Below are positions 45,828 through 56,909 of a stretch of DNA of 64,000 bases, in pieces. Source of the stretch: Coenobita brevimanus (taxonomy: Eukaryota > Arthropoda > Malacostraca > Decapoda > Coenobitidae); NCBI GenBank assembly GCA_032717465.1, contig CM064666.1, positions 4,220,028 through 4,284,027 on the forward strand, given 5' to 3'. Under the pieces are notes generated by a model. That model ran no database searches. It saw nothing but the letters and a program-made list of their open reading frames with translations, and was not told the DNA's origin. Made by a program: the position numbers and the translations under genes. Numbering within the stretch: the stretch's first letter is position 1; every line of letters begins with the position of its first letter.

Positions 45828-46845
45828 TGTTACGCTGTCCGCCTTTCCGGTCCCACTGGTGCAGCCGTTACAGCTGGGCTAGGGGATTATGCAGTATGTA
45901 TCCGTGTCATTCGCGGAGTTTACATTAGCGAGTGTTACAAGTTCTTTCGTTTCTTTCGTTCCTGCCACTGAGAGCAATTTTATTTAATACCATGCTGAGA
46001 ATGCATTTGATTATTTTGATTGTCTTGTGTGAGCTACCAGTATATATTTTGATTGTCTTGTGTGAGCTACCAGTATATTTAATGATGTTTTGCTTGCATT
46101 AGAAGTACCAATTTATTGTAGAGAGAGAGGGGCACGAATATAAGTTCTTATTAATTAATTTGATTCATGCGTTCGCGCTTGGCTGCACACGAGCCTGGCG
46201 TCGGGGCAGTATCTTCCCAACTAGCTTCCGTATCGTGCGTGTGTGCACACTCTCTCTCTCTCCCCAGTCATTTTTATGCCGAGCTGGCGTTTTTGTTTAA
46301 GTTTATTTTTACTTATTTGTTTGTTGACTGAGGAAAGTAGTTATTTTATTTTGTTTTTGTAACCGTGTTGTCTTTGGAGGGCCAGTTTGGCTCACCGTGG
46401 TCCTCTCGCGGCCTTTGTTAACGTTCCCCAACACACGTACATACACACACACCCCTAACCCCTACACAGTTAATCCCATCTCTTTGCACAAGGCTAGTGA
46501 GAACCATCGTGAGCTACTAACTGCGTTCCCCCTTGGACACGGGTTAAGTAGAAAGTCGTCACCACTGGAAGTAAGTGGGAGGTGTTCCTGTAGGCTGTCT
46601 CGGGCGGTATTACTTCCGGTAGTGACGATAGTAGGCTAGATCTATAGGTAGGCTGTTCCGTTTTACTATCACAGTACAGAGTGTTGCGTTCTTAAGTAAG
46701 TATTCTTCCGTTGCGCAGTTTTTCTCTAGTTTGCAGAGTGTCAGTGCCGGGGTCTGCGTTATTTTTACAACGCAGTGGAGGCCGACCATCTAAGGCTGCC
46801 TTGTGGTCGTTTTTGTAATAGCCCCGGGCTGGCGCTACCGTAACA
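45828..46845 (+). repeat. 3' LTR of the Gmr1-like element
   Basis: 1018 bp, same length as the 5' LTR. The differences I see are near 46735, 46767 and 46772 (G/A, G/A, A/G). Confidence 0.96.
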
Positions 46846-46920
46846 ATATATATATATATATATGTAATGGGCTTGCGTAAAACATGTACTGGACGGATAT
46901 ATAAATATAACTTCTTTCGA

Positions 46921-47275
46921 AAACTGGGTAGTGGTAGGTGGTGGCGACCATCATCCACTCACTTGATGTAGTGCTGCCTACTTCTTCCTTAGCCTTTATC
47001 ATTCTTTTTCTGTGCCTGTCCTCTCCTCCTATTTCTCCCATCTTTCCTGTCACTTCTTAATGCTTTTCTTTCCTTTACAGGTGGCTTTACATTGAGTGAC
47101 AAGCCAAATGGTTTCCTGTAAGCCAAGAAACCATTTACAAGGCTCGGTGGTAACCATATAAGCAACCCATACGTGTTCCCTACGTGTCAACAAGTGGATT
47201 GGTGAAGAGTTAGTGCCCCTCCCCGTAAAACAAATAACTCAAAGTCAAATAGCCACCCCTTACGGGGTCAAGAAT
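46921..47275 (+). mobile_element. Short RTE-1 derivative: 5' leader fused to 3' end
   Basis: From about 46921 to 47240 the sequence follows the RTE-1 leader of the copy at 36389 (GGTAGGTGG, CATCATCCAC, GACAAGCCAAATG, ACGTGTTCCCTACGTG, GTTAGTGCCCC). It then passes at about 47250 into GCCACCCCTTACGGGG, which resembles the last ~40 bp of RTE-1, followed by a TAATAAA-type tail. All coding sequence is missing. An extra ~85 bp segment with CT-rich words sits at about 46977-47085. Confidence 0.6.
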
Positions 47276-47607
47276 GGTAATAAAATGCTGGCCCAATCTA
47301 TGTACTGCTGATCACGCCAATCAAGCAGCTAACAACTGAGTGATCCATCACAAATCATTTTCATATATTGAATAACTGAAATATATTTTATATAATATAG
47401 AAATTTCGACAAAGACGAGAGTTTTCCACAGGCAAGTGTCTTGTTATAAAAGGAAAGTCTTATTTTTGGTAATGTTTTTGTGGAAATGAACTTGTTTTCA
47501 GCTTACTAGATCATAATTGATAATATTAATGTTATAAGGGCATTGGCATACGTACAAAATATATGCAGTTGAGTCTATAAAGTCGTCAGATTTGCACTGA
47601 TGCTTAA
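47276..47607. other. Non-coding stretch, nothing recognised
   Basis: AT-rich, no gene or shared repeat. Confidence 0.45.
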
Positions 47608-47685
47608 GGCGGCCGCACGTGGTTCAGTGGTAAGATGCACGTATTTGATGTGTTGGGGGCACGGGTTCGAGTCCCACACCAGGCA
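47608..47685 (+). repeat. tRNA-like SINE head
   Basis: An A-box-like word (CGTGGTTCAGTGGTAAG) and a good B box (GGGTTCGAGTCCC, 47663-47675), with normal spacing. The acceptor ends (GCGGCC... and ...GGCAG) do not pair well. A weaker B-box word, GGTTCGAATCCC, lies at 47874-47885. Confidence 0.5.
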
Positions 47686-48364
47686 GTTAATTTAACTTGT
47701 TTTATGTCAGGCATTCCATCCCTTCGCAGCAATTCGGGACAGACTGAGATACTAAGCTGGCAACATAGTGTACAGTATATTCACAGATGTATGTAACTTG
47801 GGTATGAGAGACTCCACTCAGTAAATCAGCTGTCAGGTGTTGTGGACTGTGTGGTAGGCATTCAGAGGACAAAGGTTCGAATCCCGATTTTTTTTTTAGA
47901 GGTGTTTAAAGGATAAATATTTACAATGTTATTCCCTCAAAGGAAGAAAAAATAATTTTCAAGATATGTTAATTTCGTGCTATCCAGACACACTTGTAAA
48001 CTGGCCTGATTACTTACACCCGATTCATATTTAATTACTGGCTTCCAATACAGACATGATGTTGGGCCAGAACAGAACGGAATCTGGATCTATGTGCAAA
48101 CGGTTGTCTGCACTTGCACTAGGACAATTCAGGTCATCTGGCTTGCCTGTACCATTCCAACACCACGTGCCATCGCAAGCCAGCATCCGTACGGTTCTGA
48201 TCCAACACAGTCATGTTTGATGGCAGGCTGGTGTTGTCAGGCCCTTTTTTTTTTTTTTTTATGTGTCCGACTCTGGGCATAGGCTTCAGACCTGCTATCA
48301 AGGCCCAGCAGTCCTCCTACATACCATACACCTCTACATGTCACCACTTCGGCGCTGACACCCA
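47686..48364. other. Non-coding stretch with a poly-T run
   Basis: A T run at about 48245-48260. No gene recognised. Confidence 0.45.
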
Positions 48365-48588
48365 CCGTCCATATTGAATACATGCTAGGGCTGTCTGGAC
48401 ACATACAGGACTGTTGTATTGGTATTAGCGGGGGTATTTTTACAACATGTCGGCGGGTCTTCTGGTAGATCAGAAAAGCCTAATTTAATGAAATTCAAAT
48501 CCTTAAACTGTTCCCTGCCCCAGCCGGGATTCGAATCAAGGTCCATTAAGACTGCAGACCACCTCTCTACCGATTGAGCCACTGCCTG
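48365..48588 (-). mobile_element. tRNA-derived SINE
   Basis: On the minus strand a head with A box TGGCTCAATCGGTAGAG (48568-48584) and B box GATTCGAATCCC (48526-48538) is followed by a body with TTAGGCTTTTCTGATC and TTGTAAAAATACC, then a GCTAATACCAATACAAC block. The tail end is uncertain. It abuts the end of inverted arm B. Confidence 0.7.
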
Positions 48589-48589
48589 A

Positions 48590-49149
48590 CATGTTATGAT
48601 GCTCTTAGCAAATGACACTGCTGAGTCGCTACCTCACTCTGGTAGTTGTGGTGCAGATGTTGGTGGTGAAGGGGAAAAGTGGTGGTGGTCGTGGTGGAGG
48701 GTGGTGGAGTAGGTGGTGGAGGTTCAAGGTGTGAGAAATGGAGGTGAGATGTGTTGATACATCACCTTCCTCCTTTCTCACGTTTGCTTGTTGTTGCTTG
48801 TCATCTCTCACTTTTTGTTCTCACTGTATTCGTTTGTAGTTTGATGATTGTTGCTTCTAGAACAGTCGAATAGTTTGTTTTGATTGTAATTAGTTAATTG
48901 ACTGTTGACAGAGATGTTAATCAGCTTTGTTTACCAATGTTGTTTACTGTTGTAGCAATTCATGTGAGTCGTCTGCTGCGTATAAACTCGTTAGGTGTGG
49001 TTTGATTGTAGTTGGTTCGTTGTTACCGCTGTCACCAATGTCGATACATGTAGTTTGTCGTAGTTTACTGCTCTTCACCGCTACTGTCAATATCTATGAA
49101 CGTAACTTGTCGTTGTTTACTGTTGTTCACCACTGCTGCCAGTATCAAT
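48590..49149 (-). other. LTR-X leader (arm B), non-coding
   Basis: Inverse of 19400-19965, including the triplicated primer-site-like units at 49020-49145. The small frames here match frames in arm A only because the DNA is duplicated. Confidence 0.6.
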
Positions 49150-49696
49150 AGACATAGTTTATCATTGCCATTGTTTCTTGTAAATTGTGGAGTTGTGGTT
49201 GAGGTGGTTAGGAACGATTGGGACGAAGTTCAGTTGAGTTTATGCTCCCCCAGCTCTCGCTTGCTGCTTTGCTTGTTTTTTTGTTTGTTTGTTTCTTGTT
49301 CAGTTGATTGTGTGAAGTTGCCAAATTGAGCTAGCTGCTGTCCTTCTACTTTACCCTCACTCTCCTATTCCCTATTGCTCTCTGGGAATCTCTCTCCTAC
49401 TCTCCTGGCCGTTTCTGGTTCTCTAAGTTTCTCCCCATGTGATATCAGACTTATATCTCCATCAAGCTTCTGGCTAAATTGTGTGATCGTATGTATGTGT
49501 GTGTGTGTGTCATGTTTTGGTATATGATCAGAGGTTTTCGGCATTCTTGATTAGTCTAGGCACGGGGATAAGTAGTTGTCTCTTCCTGAAGATCTTGAGA
49601 CATAACTACCTGTTTTATGTATTGTTACCTAAAGCTATATAGTTGCATACCGTAGTTACATACTGTAGAGTCTTAAGTCATAACATAATGCCTACA
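49150..49696 (-). repeat. LTR-X (arm B)
   Basis: On the minus strand starts TGTAGGCATTATG at 49696; counterpart of 18845-19385. Confidence 0.6.
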
Positions 49697-49704
49697 TAGC
49701 TGTA

Positions 49705-49758
49705 AATAGCCATCTATCTATCTATCTATCTACAGTATGTCTATCTGTCTGTCTATCT

Positions 49759-49817
<59 letters not shown>
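49705..49817. repeat. (TATC)n and (TA)n microsatellites
   Basis: TATC tetranucleotides to about 49760, then a TA run to 49817. The TA part is absent from arm A. Confidence 0.95.
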
Positions 49818-49819
<2 letters not shown>

Positions 49820-50729
49820 AAACTACAGCCACAGGTAAAAAAATAAATATATACAATTAACACTATATGAAAGAAGAACTAGCGACGTTATGAAGAATGA
49901 ATAAAGAGAGAGAGAAAAATGTAATAATATGAAAAAACTAAAACACTGAATGAAAGAAGAAATAAATAATAATATTAACCACAATCTCTAGCGAAAGTGG
50001 CAAAATAAGAGTAAATAATCAAGAATCTGTTCACTGACACTGAGGCAGACGATGTTCATGCTGTTGTGGGTGAGAATGAAACCTGGGTGGACGTATCTTC
50101 CACTGAGCAGAAAGGACGAGTTGATTGGAGAGAACTGGATGACGCAAATCGTGACATGGAACTATGTGAAGAGTGACATACCAGCCAGTCGTGAAGTAGC
50201 TATGATGGGATGGTTCGATTGTGGCCAAGTGGCCTTGACTAGGCAGCTTAAGTCCAGGACAAATTATGAATACAGCTGGAGCGAGGCATGGGGCGTGGTG
50301 TGTGCCGGTGTGTAGGAGGTGGTTGGTGACGGGTTGATTTTCCCACAGTGGGCAAGACGGGACATGGATGGTATGACAGCAATTTACCTCACCAGAAGGG
50401 TGCAGGACACATGCTAGATCTGCATCGCGAATAGGAGGCAACAGGAATTTGCAGGCACCTGGAGGCTCCATAGAAGAACACCGACAGGTGGCAGGACACG
50501 TGCAAGGAGCCCAGGACATGCACTGAAGGACATGTAGGCACCAGTAGGATATAACTGGCTAACTGTGGAGTAGAGTGTAGAGAAGACCAGGGCGGCTCGT
50601 ACAGCACAGGGAGTGGCAGGGCGACTTTATACAGGATAGAGTATGGTTCACTGGCAGTAAAATGGGTTTAACAGTGAAGATTTGTAAGTGACGTGAAATA
50701 GTGGTTTCCACCCACTTCGCTGCCACCAC

Positions 50730-51059
50730 TACATTACCAGCACAAGGTTGATGATTGTGTTCAAAAGTCCACTGGGTTTTTGAAGGTTTATTGTGGACTC
50801 TAGAATTACAGATGTACCCTCCCTGAGATATGAAGCCGAACTGAGTTGGTTAGCCGGCACCCTCCATCTCCATTTGAACTGAGACGCTACTCAGCAGAAA
50901 TGTACTGGTGCCGCATACTACAGCATACGTTCTCTCACGTAGGCCGCTCATGGCTATACAGAGCTATACATTGTACAATATTATACATACTGTAACATTT
51001 ATATAATAGTTAGTAATGTCTAGTGTATAACAAATCATCAAATTATCTGCAACACTACA
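50730..51059 (-). repeat. LTR-Y (arm B)
   Basis: Inverse of 17559-17878, with the primer-site-like TGGTGGCAGCG on the minus strand at 50728-50718. 49818-50717 is the matching non-coding leader. Confidence 0.6.
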
Positions 51060-51178
51060 CCTCAGGTGGCTCTGCAGCTACAAACATCCCAGTTAGGCGT
51101 GATTGGATGAAGGAGCAATATTTCAACTGGCAATGACTGCAAAGCTTGCTCGATGCCACGTTCTCTCTCTCTTTTTCT

Positions 51179-51179
<1 letters not shown>

Positions 51180-51220
<41 letters not shown>
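51180..51220. repeat. (CA)n microsatellite (arm B)
   Basis: Counterpart of the much longer TG runs at 17097-17407 in arm A. Confidence 0.95.
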
Positions 51221-51221
<1 letters not shown>

Positions 51222-51294
51222 TCAGTCACTTCTGTGGGGTTCAAGGCAGTACGCCAAGCACGTCAACCTGGACTGTTTTTCCTTAACACAAGAC

Positions 51295-52618
51295 AAGGCA
51301 GAGTATAAGAGAGAAGTGGAGGAACGATTGGGCAAATATGAATTGGAGCAGATGGGAGACGTGGAAGGTGTGTGTAGGATATTTACAGAAGAATTATATG
51401 CAGCATGTGATATGGTGTGTGGAAGGAAGAGGAGACGGAGGGGGGTGCAAGAAACAGCGTGGTGGACTGAAGAGGTGAGACAAGCTGTGGCACAAAAGAA
51501 GAAAGCATACAATGAATGGATGAGAAATAGGGGCGTGGAAGAAGTTGAGAGTCAGAAGAGAGAGTTATATGTAGAAAGAAAGAGAGAGGTGAAAAGATTA
51601 GTAAGAGAGAGTAAGAAGTGAGTGAATGAGGAATTTGGAAGGAATTTGAGTGTAAATTGGAGGGACTGTAAGGAAATGTTCTGGAAAGAGGTGAAAAGAG
51701 TAAGACAGGGTGGAACTGAAGTTAGCAGGGGAGTGAAAGATTAAAATGGTAGATTACTAGTGGAGAAGGGAGAAAAAGTGAGCAGATGGAGAGAACATTT
51801 TAAGGAATTGTTGAACATAGAGGATGGAAGTAATACGAGTATAAGTGGCTGGGGAATGGCTGGGAGAAGGAGGGAGGTGAGAAGACAGGAAGAAATCAGT
51901 AGAATAGAAGTTGTGGAAGTAATGAAGAAAGTTAAATAGGGAAAGCCCCAGGAATTGATGGAGTGTGTAGTGACATACTGAAGCATGGGGGAGAGATAGT
52001 AGTAGAATGGATGTGGAAGATGTGCAGATTGGCCTGGGAGGAAGGTTGAGTCCCGGAGGATTGGAAGTCAGGTATAATTATTCCCTTGTACAAAGGAAAA
52101 GGCGGAAAAGAAGTGTGTGGTAATCATAGGGGCATTTGTCTTCTTAGTATAATAGGAAAAGTGTATGGTAGGATACTGATTGACAGAGTTACAGAAAGAA
52201 CAGAGAAATTAGTTGGAGAAGAACAGAGAGGCTTTAGGAAGGGAAGAGGTTGTGTAGATCAGATATTCATTCTTAGATCTTTAGTAGAAAAGTTTCTAGA
52301 GAAGGGAAAGAAGTTGTATGCGGCTTTCATGGATTTGGAGAAAGCATATGACAGGGTGGATAGGCAAGGATTGTGGAAAGTGTTAAGAATATATGGAGTA
52401 ATTGGGAAGTTGTTGAATGCTGTGAAGAGTATGTACGATGGTGCGAAGGCTGCAGTGCGTGTGGATGGTGAACTAAGTGAATTTTTCTCTTTCAAAGTTG
52501 GGTTGAAACAGGGATGAATCATGTCTCCATGGTTGTTCAATCTGTACATGGATGAGGTAATAAAAGAGGTACAAGGTAGGGTAGTGGATGTTGGAGTGGC
52601 CCTGGTGAGAGAGGATAG
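51295..52618 (+). pseudogene. RTE-1 copy in arm B, upstream part
   Basis: Begins within the linker between endonuclease and reverse transcriptase (AEYKREVEERLGKYELEQMGD), so it is 5'-truncated. A 5 bp target duplication, AAGAC, is at 51290-51294 and 56671-56675. It encodes CRIFTEELYAACDMVCGRKRRRRGV, then after stops and frameshifts (TGA at about 51619, TAA at about 51742, one base lost near 51939) KEVCGNHRGICLLSIIGKVYGRIL, GFRKGRGCVDQIFILRSL and FMDLEKAYDRVDRQGLWKVLRIYG (52086-52517). At 52618 it is interrupted by the Jockey element and resumes at 55836. Confidence 0.9.
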
Positions 52619-55600
52619 TTTTTTTTTTTTTTTTTTTTTTTAATGCGAGGAAGAAGGAACCAAAGGCCATGGCCCGCAGTAACAGTTCCCTCCAAGAGAA
52701 AAACAAAATACAAGAGAGAGCCAAATTCAAGATCCGATCATTTTGAGATGCCTGGACACACTGCGTTTGAAAGACTGGAGATCATAGGCAGCAGGAAATA
52801 CAGACAGAGGGAGACAGTTCCAGAGCTGACCTGTTGCATAAATGAAAGACTGGGAGTAACGGTTAACTCTTGCATTAGAGAGTTGGACAGAAAAGGGATG
52901 AGAGTTTGCTGCCAGACGGGTGCTACGCGCCCGTCGTAGAGGTGGAGGAATGCAAGCAGACAATTCAGCGAAGCAGTGACCATTAAAGTAGCGATAGAAA
53001 AGAGATAAAGATGCAACAGTGCGGCGAAGAGACAGAGGTTGAAGGGAGTCAGTAAGAGGAGGAGAGTTAATGAGACGAAAAGCCTTTGACTCCACCCTAT
53101 TGAGAAGAGCTGCATGTGGGGAGCCTCCCCACACATGAGAGTTGTACTCCACACAGGGGCGGATAAAACCTCTGTATAGAGTCAACAATTGTGCAGGGGT
53201 AAAGAAAGAGCGGAGTCGGCTTAGCACACCCAATCTCTTGGAAGCAGATTTTACAAGAGATGTAATATGGTCTTTCCAAGATAAGTCCCGAGTAAATGAA
53301 ACCCCAAGCATGTTCAAGGATGATGCAGGATTAAGCTGAATATTATTAAACATTAATGGGTATACCTGTGGAAGATTTTGTTGGGTTGATAGGTGTAAGA
53401 ACTGAGTCTTAGATGCATTAAAGACAACCATATTATTTTTACCCCAGTCAGTGATACGAGCCAAGTCAGACATTAGGTGTGCCATAGCCTCATCCCTTGT
53501 TTCTTGAAGTAACTGTTGAGATGGGCGTTGCGGGAACCGAATGGAAAGGTGAAGGGTGGAGTCATCAGTGTATGAGTGGATAGGGTTAGATGTACAGCTT
53601 AGAAGATCATTGATGAATAAAAGGAAGAGAGTTGGTGATAGGACAGAGCCCTGAGGAACACCACTGTTGATAGATCTAGAAGAACGATGGCCGTCTACAA
53701 CAGCGGCTATAGAACGACCAGAAAGGAAGCTAGCGATGAAGGCACAGATAGAAGGATAGAAACCGTAGGAGGGCAGTTTGGAAATTAAAGATTTATGCCA
53801 GACTCGATCGAAAGCCTTTGAGATGTCAAGTGCAATGGCAAAGCTTTCGCCAAAGTCCCGAAAGAAGGATGACTAGGAGTCTGAAAGGTAGGTGAGAAGA
53901 TCGCCAGTGGAGCGTCCCTGACGGAACCCATACTGACGATCGGAAAGAAGGTTGTGATAGGAAAGATGCCTTAAAATTTTTCTATTAAGAATTGACTCGA
54001 AAACTTTTGAAATACAGGACGTTAAAGCAATTGGACGATAGTTGGAGGGTTGGGAGTGGTCACCCTTCTTTGGGACTGGCTGAATGAGAGCAAACTTCCA
54101 GCAAGAAGGAAAGGTACAAGTTGACAGACAAAGGCGAAAGAGTTTGCCTAGGCAGGGTGTAAGCACAGAAGCACAGTTCTTGAGAACAACAGGAGGGATC
54201 CCATCAGGCCCATATGCCTTGTTAGTGCTGAGGCCAGTGATGGCAGAAAATACATCAACTGAAGAAATTTTAATGTCAGCCATGAGGAAGTCAGAGGGGA
54301 GAAGTGATGGAGGAACAGCACCGGAGTCGTCTAAGGTGGAATTGGAGGAGAAAGTCTGTGCAAAGAGATCTGCTTTATCAGTAGAAGAAATAGCTACAGA
54401 ACCATCAGAGTAGAAAAGAGGAGGGAAGGATGATGAGGTAAAGTTGTTAGAAAGATTTTTGGCAAGGTGCCAGAAGGAGCGGGAAGAATTCGAGTTGGAG
54501 AGTTGAGAGCATTTAGTATGGATGAAAATATTTTTAGTAGAGCAAAGAACAGACTTAGCACGATTCCGGGCAGAAACGTAAAGATGATGTGATTCAGGGG
54601 TGGGTTGGCTCCGGTACCTTTTGTAGGCCTTCTCCTTGTTGCGGACAGCATTAGAACAAGCGTGATTAAACCAAGGCTTTCTTGCGTTAGTCAAAGGATA
54701 TGAGAAAGGAATGTATGCTTCCATGCCCGAGAGAATAATCTCCGTAATGCGCAAGGCACACTCAGATGGCTCACGGCCATGGAAGCAATAATCATTCCAG
54801 GGAAAATCAAAGAAGTACTGCCTGAGGGCCTCCCAGTTCGCGGCTCCAAAATGCCACAGACAACGTTTCCCTGGAGGGTCCACAGGCCGTACCGGAGTGA
54901 TAGGACAGGTTAAGGTAATAAGGTTGTGATCGGAGGAGCCCAACGGAGAGAAAAGATTAACAGAGTAAGCAGAAGGATTAGTTGTGAGGAAGAGATCAAG
55001 TATGTTGGAGCTCTCTCCAAGGCGGTCAGGGATACGGGTAGGGTGCTGTACAAGTTGCTCTAGGTCATTAAGGATAGAAAAGATGTAGGCTTGTTCACCA
55101 GGTGGATCCGTGAAAGGAGAGGAGAGCCAAAGGTGGTGGTGAACATTGAAATCTCCAAGAATGGAGATTTCAGAGAAAGGAGAAATGGACAGAATGTGTT
55201 CCATCGTAGAAGTAAGATAGTCGAAGAATTTTTGATAGTCAGTAGAATTAGGGGATAAGTAAACAGCACAGATATATTTAGTCAGAGAATGACAGGAAAG
55301 GCGAAGCCAGAGTGTGGAGAATTCAGAAGAATCAAGTTCAGGAACACGAGAGCAAGATAAGTCGTTGCGTATGTATACACAACAGCCACCTTTGGCTTTG
55401 AAATGAGTATAGAGAAAGTAGGAGGATACAGAAAAGGGTTTGCTGTCGGTTGCCTCAGACAGCTGAGTCTCCGTCAGAAAAAGAAGGTGAGGTTTAGAGG
55501 AGGAGAGGTGGTGCTCAACAGAGCGAAAGTTAGATGAAAGGCCGCGAATGTTGCAGAAATGAAGAAGAAGAGAGTCAGACAGTGGTTCCAGGCACCTCGA

Positions 55601-55835
55601 GTCGTCACCGGGAGAGGGGCAGATGGCGGGGGCATTTATGGTTCCCCCCCCTGGGGACTCCGAGGCTTGATTAGTAGACGCCATTTTTGTTGATTTTTGA
55701 ATAGGAAGTGTAGTGTGTACTGTGCATGTAGTTTGGTGAAGATAGTTAGAGAAATTTGTACTGGAAAGCATGCTGGCCTACTCTCTGTGTAACTGAGACA
55801 CTGATAAATTTCAGCAAAGGGGGATGGTCAGGAAC
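52619..55835 (-). mobile_element. Jockey-type LINE nested in RTE-1
   Basis: The element lies between the two halves of RTE-1. Its 3' end is marked by a 23 nt T run on the plus strand (52619-52641), meaning a poly-A tail on the minus strand. A short TAGT repeat at 52616-52619 and 55836-55839 may be the target duplication. The 5' end is only about 65 nt upstream of the main ORF and no first (gag-like) ORF is present, so it is probably 5'-truncated. Confidence 0.9.
52727..55771 (-). pseudogene. Jockey-type endonuclease/reverse transcriptase ORF with one stop
   Basis: A single frame of 1014 codons is interrupted by only one TAG, at 53875-53873 (codon 633). APE-type endonuclease motifs are CNIRGL (73-78), LTETQL (99-104), GDFN (206-209) and SDHN (280-283). 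Reverse transcriptase includes [49 protein letters not shown] after the stop, GVPQGSVLSP (704-713) and the catalytic box YTDD at 734-737, where YADD is usual. The C-terminus has RPCVEYNSHVWGG and FYRYFNGHC. The likely functional start is the second Met (codon 30, MASTNQASE). The enzyme would nick target DNA and copy the RNA there. Apart from the stop and the A-to-T change it looks young. Confidence 0.92.
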
Positions 55836-56670
55836 TAGTGTTTGGAAACTCCCTGTACTGTTGTTTGCAGATGATATTATGTTGTTGAGTGAAGACGAAG
55901 GGGAGCTACAAGGCTTGGTGGATGAGTTTGGGAGAGTGTGTAAGAAAAGGAATCTAAAGGTGAATGTAGGGAAGAGTAAAGTGATGGTCTTTGAAAGAGG
56001 TGAAGTCAGTGAATGTACAGCGTGGCTGGATGGTGAGGAATTGGAAAATGTGAGTACATTTAAGTACTTGGGTAGTGTGATGAGTAAGGATGGAGGTTTG
56101 GAGGGTGAAGTGCTTGAAAGGGTACAGCAGGGAAGAAAGGTTGCTGGTTCTTTGAAAGCAGTGATAAGAAACAGGGAAGTAAGCATGGAAGTGAAAAAGT
56201 TACTACATGACAGTATTGTGATACCAACTCTAACGTATGGAAGTGAAGCTTGGACGTTGTTGGAAGGAGACAAGTCAAGAGTGAGAGCAGTGGAAATGAG
56301 TTATTTATGAGGGGCCTGTGGAGTCACATGGAGAGACAGGCTGACGAATGAGGATATAAAGGAACGTTGTGGTGTGGATGCGGATGCGATAGGAAGCGTT
56401 ATGAGGAACACACTGAGGTGGTTTGGCCATGTGGAGAGGATGGAGGGTGAAAGACTGACGAAGAGAGTGTATGTGAATGAGGTGGAGGGGGGACGAGGGA
56501 GGGGAAGGCCGAGGATGAGATGGAGGGATGGGGTTGAGAGGTATATGAGAGAGAGGGGTGTAAGTTGGGAGTAGGGCAGTGAAATGGCGGGGAACTGGGA
56601 GACTTGGAGGCGATTTGTTTGTGGCCACCCCAAACGGGATTGAGGCGTCTGGCAATAGATAGATAGACAG
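55836..56670 (+). pseudogene. RTE-1 copy in arm B, downstream part
   Basis: Continues the protein of 51295-52618: LPVLLFADDIMLLSEDEGEL (catalytic FADD near 55866), VNVGKSKVMVFERGEVSEC, FKYLGSVMSKDGGLEGEV, YGSEAWTLLEG, then a TGA after VEMSYL (56308), RNTLRWFGHVERMEGERL and GRGRPRMRWRDG. It ends in a GATA-type tail at 56657-56670, followed by the AAGAC target duplication. Confidence 0.9.
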
Positions 56671-56850
56671 AAGACCACGAACCGATAACAGTGTCCATCC
56701 CATGGCGTATTATGGAGCACATCCTTGTCACTGTCACAAAGTTAATTTAGCATAGCAGGTGTCTTCAAATACCAAAGGAATTCATCATTTTGAAAAGTCT
56801 CCCATGAACTTTTTAATATAATTCAATGATACCAAAATTACACGAGAAAT

Positions 56851-56870
56851 CTAATATACTATAGCTCTAG

Positions 56871-56909
<39 letters not shown>

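Larger units (their letters stand above)
39314..46845 (+). mobile_element. Gmr1-type LTR retrotransposon, 7532 bp, gypsy-like with integrase before RT
   Basis: Two 1018 bp LTRs (39314-40331, 45828-46845) differ by eye at three positions. They start TGTTACG and end CCGTAACA, and are flanked by ATAT on both sides within a TA microsatellite, compatible with a 4 bp target duplication. Inside are a candidate primer site, a gag/pol coding region and a polypurine tract. The domain order is gag, protease, integrase, reverse transcriptase, RNase H. Sequence similarity is to Ty3/gypsy but the order is that of Ty1/copia; this combination defines the Gmr1 group, first described from deuterostomes as far as I know. 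It is the youngest-looking and most complete element in the window, apart from a gag frameshift and an altered protease motif. Confidence 0.95.

Noticed and set aside
47608..47685. Functional tRNA gene
   Set aside because: The acceptor ends do not pair and the anticodon arm is unconvincing; better explained as a SINE head.
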